A DNA stretch of 20,934 bases from an uncultured Acetatifactor sp. (lineage in GTDB: Bacteria > Bacillota > Clostridia > Lachnospirales > Lachnospiraceae): positions 1-20,934 of the forward strand of contig CAJTSY010000067.1 in the NCBI GenBank assembly GCA_910578995.1, in the 5' to 3' direction. The notes beneath the pieces were generated by a model that saw only the letters and a list, made by a program, of their open reading frames with translations, had not been told where the DNA came from and ran no database searches. Shown here piece after piece: positions 6,462 to 14,454 of this stretch (the first letter of the stretch is position 1; the number at the start of each line of letters is the position of its first letter). Position numbers and translations under genes: made by a program.

Positions 6462-6941
6462 TTATGACTCGCAGTCCGCTCCGCCATCCCTGCGCGGGAA
6501 CCTGGGATAGTCCTGCCAGGGAGGGGGAATCATCCCCGGCACGTCACAGCTGTCATGGTCATGTCTCTCCTCACGGCACCCGCAGTCGTCCCGGTCACGC
6601 CTTTCCCCGCAGCACCCACAGTCGTCCCGGTCACGTCTCTCCTCACGGCATCCGCAGTCATCCCGGTCATGTCTCTCTTCACGGCACCCGCAGTCGTTCC
6701 GGTCACGCCTTTCCCCGCGGCACCCGCAGTCGTCCCCGCCGCGCCTCTCCTCACGGCATCCGCAGCCATCGTCACATGCAGCCTCCCTGCAGCCGGATCC
6801 TCTGCCCATATCACCCCTGGAAGAGCCGCAGCACCCCTCCGGGCCCCGCCTTCCCTCGCGGCAGCAGCCGAAATTCCTGGCAGTACAGCCGCATCCGCCT
6901 CTGCAGCAGCTAAGCAGCAGCAATAAAATAATGCAGTTCAT
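6462..6941 (-). CDS. Cysteine-rich repeat protein, function unknown
   Basis: A 159-residue protein with 26 cysteines. The N-terminus MNCIILLLLLSCC is a short hydrophobic anchor or signal, followed by a Cys/Gly-rich stretch with CC and CGC pairs. Next come six tandem 12-residue units of the form DCGCREERRDRD (about residues 59-130) and a Pro/aromatic tail (PPPWQDYPRFPRR). The regular C-x-C pairs with alternating charge could bind metal, form disulfides or make a cross-linked layer; this is inference. The ATG at 6941 is chosen because GGAG lies 6 bases upstream. An ATG at 6953 is also in frame but has no site. It lies 75 bases after the GH13-like gene with no terminator between, so the two may be co-transcribed. 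Confidence 0.7.
   Translation of the reverse strand: MNCIILLLLLSCCRGGCGCTARNFGCCREGRRGPEGCCGSSRGDMGRGSGCREAACDDGCGCREERRGGDDCGCRGERRDRNDCGCREERHDRDDCGCREERRDRDDCGCCGERRDRDDCGCREERHDHDSCDVPGMIPPPWQDYPRFPRRDGGADCES
6552..6767 (-). repeat. Six 36-bp tandem repeats coding 12-residue units
   Basis: The period is exactly 36 bases. The units differ mainly at third codon positions and at a few sites (REE versus RGE or CGE, RDRD versus HDRD or HDHD), showing expansion under protein-level constraint. Copy number may vary between strains. Confidence 0.85.
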
Positions 6942-7016
6942 AAAATTCTCCATATGATATGTTTACTGTATCATATGCAGACTGGCGGGGAATGTGCAGG
7001 GCCCTGCCCTGAAACC

Positions 7017-8870
7017 CTACAGTTCGGAACTGATATACACCGTCACACTTCTAGGCGGGGCAAACCTGTGAAGCTCGTCCTCCCCTTCCGCCGCCCGGTT
7101 TCCGGCCCTCTCTCCCGCTTCCGTGGTGAACGCCTTCTCCCACCGCATTCCCCTGGGCAGCCTGGGGAGGGCAATTCCCCGACCTTCCCAGTGCATGTTT
7201 GCGGCAATGTAAAGGAAGCTGTCGTCACTGACTTCGCCGTCCCTGGCATACTTTCCACACAGCATGATGCCCGCATACCTGAAAGGGTCTTCCGTCTGGG
7301 GACACCAGGCGTTCTGCCCGTGGTAGGACAGATCCGGATAACCGCAGGCAATGTAGTCCGTCAGACGCAGTTCCCTGGACGGCCTGAGGATGGGGTGGGA
7401 CTTTCTAAACGCCGCCAGCATCTTCCAAAAATCCAGAATCCGGCTGTTCTTTTTCATATCCCCCCAGTTCAGCCATGTGACGGCATTGTCCTGGCAGTAA
7501 GGATTGTTGTTTCCCTTCTGGGAATTTCCAAATTCATCTCCCATAAAAATCAGTGGGGTGGACTGGGACAGCAGCAGGAAACACAGTGCATTTTTTATCT
7601 GCTTCAGCCGCAGCTGCCGGACACCCTGCCTGCGGGTCTGCCCTTCCTCACCGCAGTTCCAGCTGCAGTTGTAGTCATTTCCGTCCCGGTTATCCTCCCC
7701 GTTGGCCTCATTGTGCTTATGATCGTAAGCCACCAGGTCCGCCAGGGTAAAGCCGTAATAGTTTGTGATATAATGAATGCTGCCTGCCTTTTCCGGTATA
7801 TGGCGCATGTGGTACAGCACGCTGCCAAGCATGCCGCTGTCCCCCTTTAAAAACCTGCGCATGTCGTAATACCAGGAATCATTGTATTCCGCCATATGGG
7901 GATACATGGGCTGCCGGTTCTTCCCGTAAATCTGTTCCGTCTCAAAGCGGTAATACCATATCTTCGTATCCGCCAGTATATCGTCTGCCGCCAGCATCTC
8001 AGCCGGAAGATTTCCCCCCATCAGGTGAAATCCGTCCACATGATACTCCAGAACCCAGAAACGAAGTATTTCCAACATCTCATTCCACTTTACCTCCTCC
8101 GGGAAGTAAAACTGCATGACCAGCTCCATGCCGTTTTTGTGGAGCTCCCTGACCAACCCCTTAAATTCTGCCGCCGGATCCTCCGATGCCGCATAGGCAG
8201 CCTTGGGCACATAATAATATCCCTTTTTATATCCCCAGTAATTCAGTGTCTGCCTGACTGATTGCTCCAGAGTCCCCGGATGGGCCATATGGGGAAGCTT
8301 TTCCTCCCCTTTCAGGGGAAGTTCCGTAAACTCATATGCCGGTTGGAGTTCGATAGTGGTAATGCCGATTTCCTTCAGGTATGGAATCTTCTCACCGATT
8401 CCTGCAAATGTGCCCCTGTGTTTTACACCGGAGGAAGGATGCTTTGTAAACCCCCGCACATGCATGCAGTAGGCGATCACTTTATTATAGGGAAGTCTGG
8501 GAAAACGGTCCCCCTCCCAGGCAAACTCCCCTGCGGCAAAACCCGCCTTCAGGTCCTGCGTTCCCCGCTCCCTTCCATAGGCTGTCCTGTGTGAAAACAG
8601 CCTGGCCCTCTCGTCTGGGACAATCCTGTCCTCCTCATAAAACAGATAAGATACAGTATCCGGATCTATATCCGTCACTGTTCTGCAATAAACATGACCG
8701 ATTCTCTCTTCTTCCTTAAAAGGAATCTTCCTGCAAAGCCTCCCGGTCCTCCTGTCATAGAGCAGGATACCGCAGGAGGCAGTCCTGGACACAAAGGAAA
8801 AACGTATTCCACCGCCTTCAATATGGGCGCCCAACGGATAGGGGTCATTCTGTAATATTTTTTCTGTCAT
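7017..8870 (-). CDS. GH13 family GlgX/isoamylase-like protein, catalytic residues missing
   Basis: The 617-residue protein has the layout of a glycogen-debranching enzyme: an N-terminal CBM48-like domain (about 10-95), a GH13 barrel (about 130-500) and a C-terminal beta domain. Subfamily segments are well kept: NYWGYKKGYYYVPKAAYA (210-227), KHNEANGEDNRDG (385-397), NCSWNCGEEG (401-410) and PLIFMGDEFGNSQ (439-451). The catalytic regions are not. The nucleophile motif DGFRFD is DGFHLM (279-284), the acid motif AEPWD is replaced by the segment near WYYRFE (305-310), and AHDGFTL is NYYGFTL (370-376). Region I (D-x-x-x-N-H) reads QFYFPE (253-258). It is therefore probably not an active hydrolase; glycan binding or regulation is possible. 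GGAGGG precedes the ATG. No glycogen genes lie nearby. Confidence 0.85.
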   Translation of the reverse strand: MTEKILQNDPYPLGAHIEGGGIRFSFVSRTASCGILLYDRRTGRLCRKIPFKEEERIGHVYCRTVTDIDPDTVSYLFYEEDRIVPDERARLFSHRTAYGRERGTQDLKAGFAAGEFAWEGDRFPRLPYNKVIAYCMHVRGFTKHPSSGVKHRGTFAGIGEKIPYLKEIGITTIELQPAYEFTELPLKGEEKLPHMAHPGTLEQSVRQTLNYWGYKKGYYYVPKAAYAASEDPAAEFKGLVRELHKNGMELVMQFYFPEEVKWNEMLEILRFWVLEYHVDGFHLMGGNLPAEMLAADDILADTKIWYYRFETEQIYGKNRQPMYPHMAEYNDSWYYDMRRFLKGDSGMLGSVLYHMRHIPEKAGSIHYITNYYGFTLADLVAYDHKHNEANGEDNRDGNDYNCSWNCGEEGQTRRQGVRQLRLKQIKNALCFLLLSQSTPLIFMGDEFGNSQKGNNNPYCQDNAVTWLNWGDMKKNSRILDFWKMLAAFRKSHPILRPSRELRLTDYIACGYPDLSYHGQNAWCPQTEDPFRYAGIMLCGKYARDGEVSDDSFLYIAANMHWEGRGIALPRLPRGMRWEKAFTTEAGERAGNRAAEGEDELHRFAPPRSVTVYISSEL

Positions 8871-8902
8871 CGCCTTCCCTCCATATTCTGCGTGATATCC
8901 CG

Positions 8903-8930
8903 CATATAGTGTGTGGTATAAGTCTGTAAA
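8903..8930 (-). promoter_or_regulatory. Possible promoter of the GH13-like gene
   Basis: Read leftward: TTTACA (8930-8925), a 16-base spacer, TATATG (8908-8903), about 40 bases upstream of the start codon. Confidence 0.45.
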
Positions 8931-9076
8931 ATACTGTGTTTTGCCTTAGATCTGAGTACAGGGGGCGTGAGAATAAAATCATTTATATTCTACCATAAAC
9001 TTTCTGCAATAAAAAGTCCCAAATGACAAGAAATCCACTTTTCTTGCGCTTTCTCCCCCATATTATTCTGTTTTCC

Positions 9077-9105
9077 TTGCACAATGGCCCAAAAGCAAGT
9101 ATAAT
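9077..9105 (+). promoter_or_regulatory. Promoter of the DUF1292 gene
   Basis: TTGCAC (9077-9082), a 17-base spacer, perfect TATAAT (9100-9105). Transcription should start about 25 bases before the start codon. The rest of 8931-9076 holds nothing else recognised. Confidence 0.8.
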
Positions 9106-9136
9106 AGGCATATCCAAACATAGAGGAGGTTTTCCC

Positions 9137-9469
9137 ATGGGAAAGAAAAATGATTATGATGACGAGGAAATGACCGTAGAGCTGGAGCTGGATGACGGCC
9201 GCATTGTAAACACTGCCGTTATCACCATCCTCACCGTTGAATCCAGGGACTATATCGTGCTGCTACCCCTGGACGAGAAGGGCGAGAACGAGGACGGCGA
9301 AGTATGGTTCTACCGCTACAGCGAGAATCCCGATGACCCCAACGAGGAGCCCGTGCTGGATTATATTGAGGACGACAGTGAATATGAGAAGGTGGAAGAA
9401 GCCTTCGACGAATATCTTGACAACTGCGAGTTCGATGAGATTACGGAAGAGCCCTTCCAGGAAGAATAG
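9137..9469 (+). CDS. DUF1292 family acidic protein
   Basis: A 110-residue cytoplasmic protein of the DUF1292 family, common in Firmicutes and of unknown function. More than a third of residues are Asp or Glu. The core reads MTVELELDDGRIVNTAVI, then YIVLLPLDE, then EVWFYRY, as in the family, followed by a very acidic C-terminal tail. GAGGAGG lies 7 bases before the ATG at 9137. An ATG further upstream in frame precedes the promoter and is not used. It is monocistronic and converges on the helicase gene with only 16 bases between stops. No terminator was seen in that gap. In other Firmicutes related genes sit near the ruvX/yqgF-type cluster, which is absent here. Confidence 0.88.
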   Translation: MGKKNDYDDEEMTVELELDDGRIVNTAVITILTVESRDYIVLLPLDEKGENEDGEVWFYRYSENPDDPNEEPVLDYIEDDSEYEKVEEAFDEYLDNCEFDEITEEPFQEE

Positions 9470-9485
9470 TTCCGGGAAAAACAGT

Positions 9486-11486
9486 TCACCGCACTGACGT
9501 TTCCCTTCCTGCCTGGTTCTGAAAGAGCGGATTTAAAAATCTGGACGGCTGTCTGGGGCGTTCCTTGGTGCCTGTAAGGTAGAGGAGCTCCAGACTTTTC
9601 TTTGCCCGGGTCATGGCCACATAGAAAATCCTTCTTTCCTCCTCCACCGTGCCTTCATCCGGCATCGTTCCATGGGGGAAGATTTTTTCATTGCAGTCAG
9701 GGATCCATACATTGTCGAATTCCAGCCCCTTGGCGCCATGTACTGTCAGAAGCTGGACTTTGAGCCGGACTTTCTTCCCATCCTGCCCTTTTCCGGCTTC
9801 CGGTTTCGGGATCCGGTTTCCGGCAGCCTGTTCCCTGCTCTGTTCCAGGTTCCTGGTATAACCCTCCTGAAATTCCTTCCATTCCTCCAGGCTTTTGTAG
9901 GCAGAGGCATCCTCCTTCAGCCATGTGAGCAGATCCTGCCACTCCTGCCACTTCTCCTGGCTGCCCCCGGCAAGCTCCTTCAGGTACTGCTCATACCCCA
10001 TTGCTTTCAGGATATAGCTTATGGCGGGCCGGAGGGTAAAACCCTTCACGCTCTGAAGCTGCTTTCCGAACCGGGCAAGCTCCTTTTTCACTTTGTCCCT
10101 CTGAGATTCCGGCATATGGGCCCTCCCATAATAAGCCTGCATCCTGCCGATGTCCGCGCTCCCCTCCCCCAGGGCTTCCCTGCTGATATAGCGGGAGGGC
10201 TTGTTCATGATGCGCAGCATGTGCTCCCTCCTGCCCTCCCCCTTTGCCACCTCCAGGTAGGCCATGATATCTGCCACAATAAAGTGCTCATAGATACTGG
10301 CCACCTTCTCTTTCATTTCATAGGGAATGTCCGCCGCCTTCAGCCTGGCCGCAAATCCCTGCATATAGGAGTTGGTTCTGAAAAGCACGGCACAGCTCTC
10401 CCCCTGCTGCAGCCGGGAGGAAATGGAAGCCAGCATATGGCCGTACTGTTCCTCCTTCTCCTGAAAGGCACGTATGGCCACCGGCTCCCCCTCCCCTGCC
10501 GGGGAGGCAGCCCGCAGCTGTTTCAGGAACCTGTCCCTATTCTCCCCTATCACGGCCAAAGATGCCTCCACGATCCCGGGCCTGCTCCTGTAATTCACAT
10601 CCAGCAGTAGCTGTCTGGCTCCAAACTCCGCCTCAAAACGTTTCAGGCATTCCGGTTCGGATCCCCGGAATCCGTAAATGGCCTGGTCGTCATCCCCCAC
10701 CGCGAAAATATTATAGGGCGGCGATGCCAGAAGCCTGACCGCCTCATACTGTACCGGATTGATATCCTGGAATTCGTCTATCAGGATATGCCGGAAACGG
10801 TTCTGCCAGTAGCTGCGCAGCGTCACATTTTCCTCCAGCAGCCGCCTGCACTCATAGAGCATATCGTCAAAGTCAAGCCTGCCTGTTTTCCTTACCGCCA
10901 GTTCATAGTCCCGGCAGATAGCCTCAAACTGCGCCTGCCGCCCTGCGGGGGCCTTCTCCCGGGCCATGTCCATGTTCATGGTATTTTTGTAATATCCCAC
11001 GGCCGCCAGAATCCGGACCGCATCGTCATCCAGGCTGCCGCCGCTTTCCCGGCCTTCTTCCCCGGAATCCGTTTTTTCCTGCTGTTCATAGGTTTTCAGT
11101 ATGGGTAATATCAGATTCTTTTTTTCCGCACTGCTTAACAGTTTATTGGACTTGAGAGTGTTGGATTGTTTCAAAATGTGATAAAAGACTGAATGAAATG
11201 TTCCGAAATTCACCGGATAGGCAGGTGTATGAAGCGGTTTGGTTCCTCCCGGCTGCCCGTTGGCAGCGGCCATCTCCCGGAAACGGTTCTGCATGGACAG
11301 GGCGGCCTCTTTCATGAAGGTGATTACCAGAATGGACTCAGGAGGAACACCCTGTTCCAGAAGGTATAAGATGCGGTTTGTGATGGTGAATGTCTTGCCG
11401 CTTCCCGGACCGGCCAGGACAAGGCAGGGACCCCGCAGGTGCATGATAGCCGCTTTCTGCGGCTCGTTCGCGTTACTCAGATCCAT
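9486..11486 (-). CDS. UvrD/Rep family (superfamily 1) ATP-dependent DNA helicase
   Basis: The 666-residue protein is a 3'-to-5' DNA helicase type used in repair or replication restart. All main motifs are present: Walker A AGPGSGKT (25-32), Walker B DEFQD (237-241), GDDDQAIYGFRG (264-275), NYRS (298-301), LLTVHGAKGLE (about 579-589) and the arginine motif YVAMTRAKK (about 622-630). It is shorter than typical PcrA/UvrD (about 720-750 residues) and lacks their C-terminal extension, so it is probably a paralogue rather than the housekeeping PcrA. An AGGAG site lies 7 bases before the ATG. No promoter was recognised upstream. It lies 173 bases after gltX and may be read from it. Confidence 0.93.
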   Translation of the reverse strand: MDLSNANEPQKAAIMHLRGPCLVLAGPGSGKTFTITNRILYLLEQGVPPESILVITFMKEAALSMQNRFREMAAANGQPGGTKPLHTPAYPVNFGTFHSVFYHILKQSNTLKSNKLLSSAEKKNLILPILKTYEQQEKTDSGEEGRESGGSLDDDAVRILAAVGYYKNTMNMDMAREKAPAGRQAQFEAICRDYELAVRKTGRLDFDDMLYECRRLLEENVTLRSYWQNRFRHILIDEFQDINPVQYEAVRLLASPPYNIFAVGDDDQAIYGFRGSEPECLKRFEAEFGARQLLLDVNYRSRPGIVEASLAVIGENRDRFLKQLRAASPAGEGEPVAIRAFQEKEEQYGHMLASISSRLQQGESCAVLFRTNSYMQGFAARLKAADIPYEMKEKVASIYEHFIVADIMAYLEVAKGEGRREHMLRIMNKPSRYISREALGEGSADIGRMQAYYGRAHMPESQRDKVKKELARFGKQLQSVKGFTLRPAISYILKAMGYEQYLKELAGGSQEKWQEWQDLLTWLKEDASAYKSLEEWKEFQEGYTRNLEQSREQAAGNRIPKPEAGKGQDGKKVRLKVQLLTVHGAKGLEFDNVWIPDCNEKIFPHGTMPDEGTVEEERRIFYVAMTRAKKSLELLYLTGTKERPRQPSRFLNPLFQNQAGRETSVR

Positions 11487-11618
11487 ATGTATCTCCTATT
11501 TTAAATGATGTCCCTCCGCTTCGGCGTTCCGGCAGGGAGGGAGTCCCTTCCGCATGATATGCGGCCGGACTTCCCCTCTTCCGCCGCCAGACATAATGCA
11601 CCTGGGCTTCAGGAGCGT

Positions 11619-11692
11619 TTTCAGTTACTCGCCCGGCGCTATGGCAGGCTAATCTGCTTTCAGTTTCCCGCCCGGCCCTGCAGCAGGCTGAT
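11619..11692. repeat. Degenerate tandem duplication of the gltX 3' end
   Basis: Two 35-base copies (11619-11653 and 11658-11692), period 39, with 28 of 35 positions identical. The second copy encodes the last gltX codons and its stop. The first lies just downstream of the gene and carries an extra stop, so it is non-coding. The rest of 11487-11618 holds nothing convincing. Confidence 0.7.
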
Positions 11693-13123
11693 ACCCCTGC
11701 GGATTCTGTCCAGGGATTCTTCCTTGCCCAGTACCTCCATGATCTCGGTGGCCCCTGCGGGCGTGGTCTGCTTTCCGGATACCGCGGTGCGGACAGGCCA
11801 CATCACATAGCCGTTCTTTACGCCCTTCTCCCCCACGTATTTTACCAGGGTATCGTATAAGGCCTCATTGCTGTAGTCATCCTGCGCCTCCAACAGGGGC
11901 AGAACCTCCGTAAGCACCTCCAACGACGACTCTTCCGTAGTCTTCATTTTCTTGTGGGTGTACATGGCCGTGTCATACTCCGGCAGTTCCTGGAAAAAGT
12001 CCACCATCTCCGCGATATCGGGAAATACCTCAATGCGGGTCTTCACCATGGCGGCAATCTTCCTCAGGTCCAGATCCCTGGTGACAGCTTCTTTCAGGTA
12101 GGGCTCCGCCTTCCGGTAGAATTCCTCAAAGTCCATTGCCTTAATATACTCGCCGTTCATCCAACGCAGTTTCACCAGGTCAAACACAGTGGGCGACCTG
12201 CTTATCCTGTGGTAGTCAAACTCCTTCACCAGTTCCTCCAGAGTGAAGATCTCCCGGTTGTCCTCCGGGCTCCATCCCAGAAGGGCGATGAAATTCACGA
12301 TGGCCTCCGCCACAAAGCCCTGCTCCAACAGATCCTCAAAGGAAGCGCTCCCTCCCCTTTTGGCAAGTTTCCTGTGATTCTCATCCGTCACAAGGGGCAG
12401 ATGCACATATTTGGGCGGCTCCCATCCAAAGGCCTCGTAAAGCCTGGTATACTTGGGCGAAGAGGACAGGTATTCATTTCCCCTTACCACATGGGTGATA
12501 TCCATGGTATGGTCGTCCACCACATTGGCAAAATTGTAGGTGGGGAATCCGTCCGACTTGATCAGGATCATGTCGTCCAGTTCCGCATTTTCCACGGTGA
12601 TGTCCCCGTAAAGCTCGTCATGGAAGGTTGTGGTTCCCTCCGACGGGTTGTTCTGGCGGATTACATAGGGCTTTCCCGCGGCCAGATTCGCCTCCACTTC
12701 CTCCCTGGACAGGGACAGGCAGTGCTTGTCGTATATGGTGATCTCTTTCCCCTCCACCACTTCCGTCTTCAGGGATGCCAGTCTCTCCTTGTCGCAGAAG
12801 CAGTAATAAGCCTCTCCTTTTTCGATCAGCTCCCTGGCATACTTCATATAGATGCCGGTCTTAATCCTCTCGCTCTGTACATAGGGGCCATACCCGCCGT
12901 CCTTGTCCGGCCCCTCGTCATGCTCCAGGCCCGCGGTCTCCAGGGTGCGGTAGATGATCTCCGTAGCCCCCTCCACGAAGCGCTCCTGGTCGGTATCCTC
13001 AATGCGCAGCATAAAAGTCCCATCCTCATGCTTTGCGATCAGATATTCGTACAGCGCAGAGCGCAGGTTGCCCACATGCATCTTACCCGTGGGGCTAGGG
13101 GCATATCTCGTCCTTATTTTCAT
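11660..13123 (-). CDS. gltX: Glutamyl-tRNA synthetase
   Basis: The 487-residue class I synthetase charges tRNA-Glu (and tRNA-Gln in organisms using the amidotransferase route). Its HIGH motif is HVGN (16-19) within APSPTGKMHVGN, and its KMSKS motif is KLAKR (252-256). A zinc-type insert shows C108-x-C110 and, later, YDKHC with C135. TDENHRKLAKR and LLGWSPEDNRE are typical of the family, and the C-terminal anticodon-binding part is complete. GAGGAA lies 7 bases before the ATG at 13123. It is read from its own promoter after the C39 peptidase gene. No gatCAB genes are present, so its tRNA range cannot be judged here. Confidence 0.96.
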   Translation of the reverse strand: MKIRTRYAPSPTGKMHVGNLRSALYEYLIAKHEDGTFMLRIEDTDQERFVEGATEIIYRTLETAGLEHDEGPDKDGGYGPYVQSERIKTGIYMKYARELIEKGEAYYCFCDKERLASLKTEVVEGKEITIYDKHCLSLSREEVEANLAAGKPYVIRQNNPSEGTTTFHDELYGDITVENAELDDMILIKSDGFPTYNFANVVDDHTMDITHVVRGNEYLSSSPKYTRLYEAFGWEPPKYVHLPLVTDENHRKLAKRGGSASFEDLLEQGFVAEAIVNFIALLGWSPEDNREIFTLEELVKEFDYHRISRSPTVFDLVKLRWMNGEYIKAMDFEEFYRKAEPYLKEAVTRDLDLRKIAAMVKTRIEVFPDIAEMVDFFQELPEYDTAMYTHKKMKTTEESSLEVLTEVLPLLEAQDDYSNEALYDTLVKYVGEKGVKNGYVMWPVRTAVSGKQTTPAGATEIMEVLGKEESLDRIRRGISLLQGRAGN

Positions 13124-13158
13124 TGCCAGTTCCTCTTTCTTCCTCTGATAATGTATCC

Positions 13159-13187
13159 ATTTTAGTACTTTTATCCGGAAACTGCAA
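13159..13187 (-). promoter_or_regulatory. gltX promoter
   Basis: Read leftward: TTGCAG (13187-13182), a 17-base spacer, TAAAAT (13164-13159), about 35 bases before the gltX start codon. Confidence 0.6.
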
Positions 13188-13195
13188 CAAGATTT

Positions 13196-14275
13196 TTACT
13201 CTTTGGCAAACACCCATGAATGCTTGATTTGTGAGCTGATGTCGTCAAAGTCCCATGCCTGCCTGCTGCGGGCCACACAGTTGGGGTCGTTCACCAGAAA
13301 TCCTTTCGAATCATACCCGTATATTACGATGAAATGTCCCCCGGCGGTAAAGTCCCCCGGTTTCATGGAGCAAATGATGATATTGCCCTTATCCAGCTCA
13401 TCCTTGAATGTCCGCTCCCTTGCCTTGGGCTGTTCCACAGTGATTCCGTAGTTCCTGGCCACATCCTCCAGGAGCTTCCACGCGGTTCCCGTTCCCGCCA
13501 TATAATAGCCGTTCTCCATGCTGTATTCCGCAATGACGTCCGGCGTAAGGTTCTCGTCTCCAAGCAGGTAATAAAGCATCATGGACAGGCAGGTAGGACC
13601 GCAGCCCGCCAGGCCTACATTGCTGTCATCCCCATAAGACACATAGCCCCATCTGGGATCCCACTGAAGGAAAAGAGGATAATCCTGCTTCTTTTCCGCC
13701 TTTGTGAGCCCTGCGCCGGTGGATTCCTTCCCCGCCGTCAGGAAATTCTTCGCAAAATCCGCCATCTCCGGATTATTCGCCAGTGCATCCAACATGTCGT
13801 CCGGATACAGGGAATGGTTATCATATATTTCCGCTATGGTCTCGTCTTCCTCCGCCAGTTCCTCCAACCGCTTCAGCACCTGGGACGGGGTTCTGTCCAC
13901 TGGCCTGTCAACCTGGTCCAGGCCGCAGAGCTTTACATAATCCACTTCCTCCGCTTCCTTCTGTGACGTTCCCCCCGGTGCAGCCTGGTATCTGGGAGAC
14001 ATGACCTCTTCCTTTTCCCCCTGGGCCACAGCCTTCCCGGGATTCCCCATCTCTCCCTCGCCCTGTCTGGCAACCAGTGTACCCAGTACCTGGCTCAGCG
14101 CCTTGTTCATGTCACTCAGCTGTGACTGTATCCTCATTAAAAACAGCATGTTCACGATCATCAGCAGACAGCCGATCATCAAGTACAGCTCTATCCGCCT
14201 TTTCGCGGGAGCCCCCGCCCTCTGAGGTACGCGTACCCTTCTGCCTGCCCTTACGTTTTCCCTGCCATCACTCAT
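13196..14275 (-). CDS. Membrane-anchored C39-like cysteine peptidase
   Basis: The 359-residue protein has a basic N-terminus, one membrane helix (about 28-47), a polar linker with low-complexity stretches (about 70-195) and a Peptidase_C39_2 domain (about 197-355). Likely catalytic residues are C225 in LAGCGPTCLSM, H314 in GGHFIVIYGYD and D330 in VNDPN. The positive N-terminus places the peptidase domain outside the cell. Such single-domain C39-like proteins are not bacteriocin ABC exporters, and substrates are mostly unknown; cleavage of wall-associated or surface peptides is a guess. The ATG has GGAGGAG about 6 bases upstream. The gene ends 72 bases before gltX, which has its own promoter. 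Confidence 0.85.
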   Translation of the reverse strand: MSDGRENVRAGRRVRVPQRAGAPAKRRIELYLMIGCLLMIVNMLFLMRIQSQLSDMNKALSQVLGTLVARQGEGEMGNPGKAVAQGEKEEVMSPRYQAAPGGTSQKEAEEVDYVKLCGLDQVDRPVDRTPSQVLKRLEELAEEDETIAEIYDNHSLYPDDMLDALANNPEMADFAKNFLTAGKESTGAGLTKAEKKQDYPLFLQWDPRWGYVSYGDDSNVGLAGCGPTCLSMMLYYLLGDENLTPDVIAEYSMENGYYMAGTGTAWKLLEDVARNYGITVEQPKARERTFKDELDKGNIIICSMKPGDFTAGGHFIVIYGYDSKGFLVNDPNCVARSRQAWDFDDISSQIKHSWVFAKE

Positions 14276-14352
14276 CCTTTTCTCCTCCGGTGCTGTAAAA
14301 ATCCAATATTCTGTGTCCGACTCCTACAGGGTACGCCCTGTTTGTCACGAAC

Positions 14353-14381
14353 TTTTTACATAAATGTATCATAGTTGTAAA
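14353..14381 (-). promoter_or_regulatory. Possible promoter of the C39-like peptidase gene
   Basis: Read leftward: TTTACA (14381-14376), a 17-base spacer, TAAAAA (14358-14353). The leader downstream contains a 6-bp inverted repeat (14326-14341) of unknown meaning. Nothing else is seen in 14382-14454, and no clear terminator for ackA was found there. Confidence 0.4.
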
Positions 14382-14454
14382 CAAACACAAAATATCTGCC
14401 CCGGATTCCCCGTTTCTTCCGGCTTTCTGTAAAATTTGTCTTCATTTACCTGTC

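Noticed and set aside
6464..6926. Long rightward open frames across the cysteine-rich gene
   Set aside because: They arise because the 36-bp repeat has no stops in other frames. The leftward frame has a hydrophobic leader, a good ribosome site and a terminator.
6996..7007. Palindrome GCAGGGCCCTGC after the GH13-like gene
   Set aside because: It is a perfect 12-base palindrome but without loop or T-run, so not a convincing terminator. It may be chance in GC-rich DNA.
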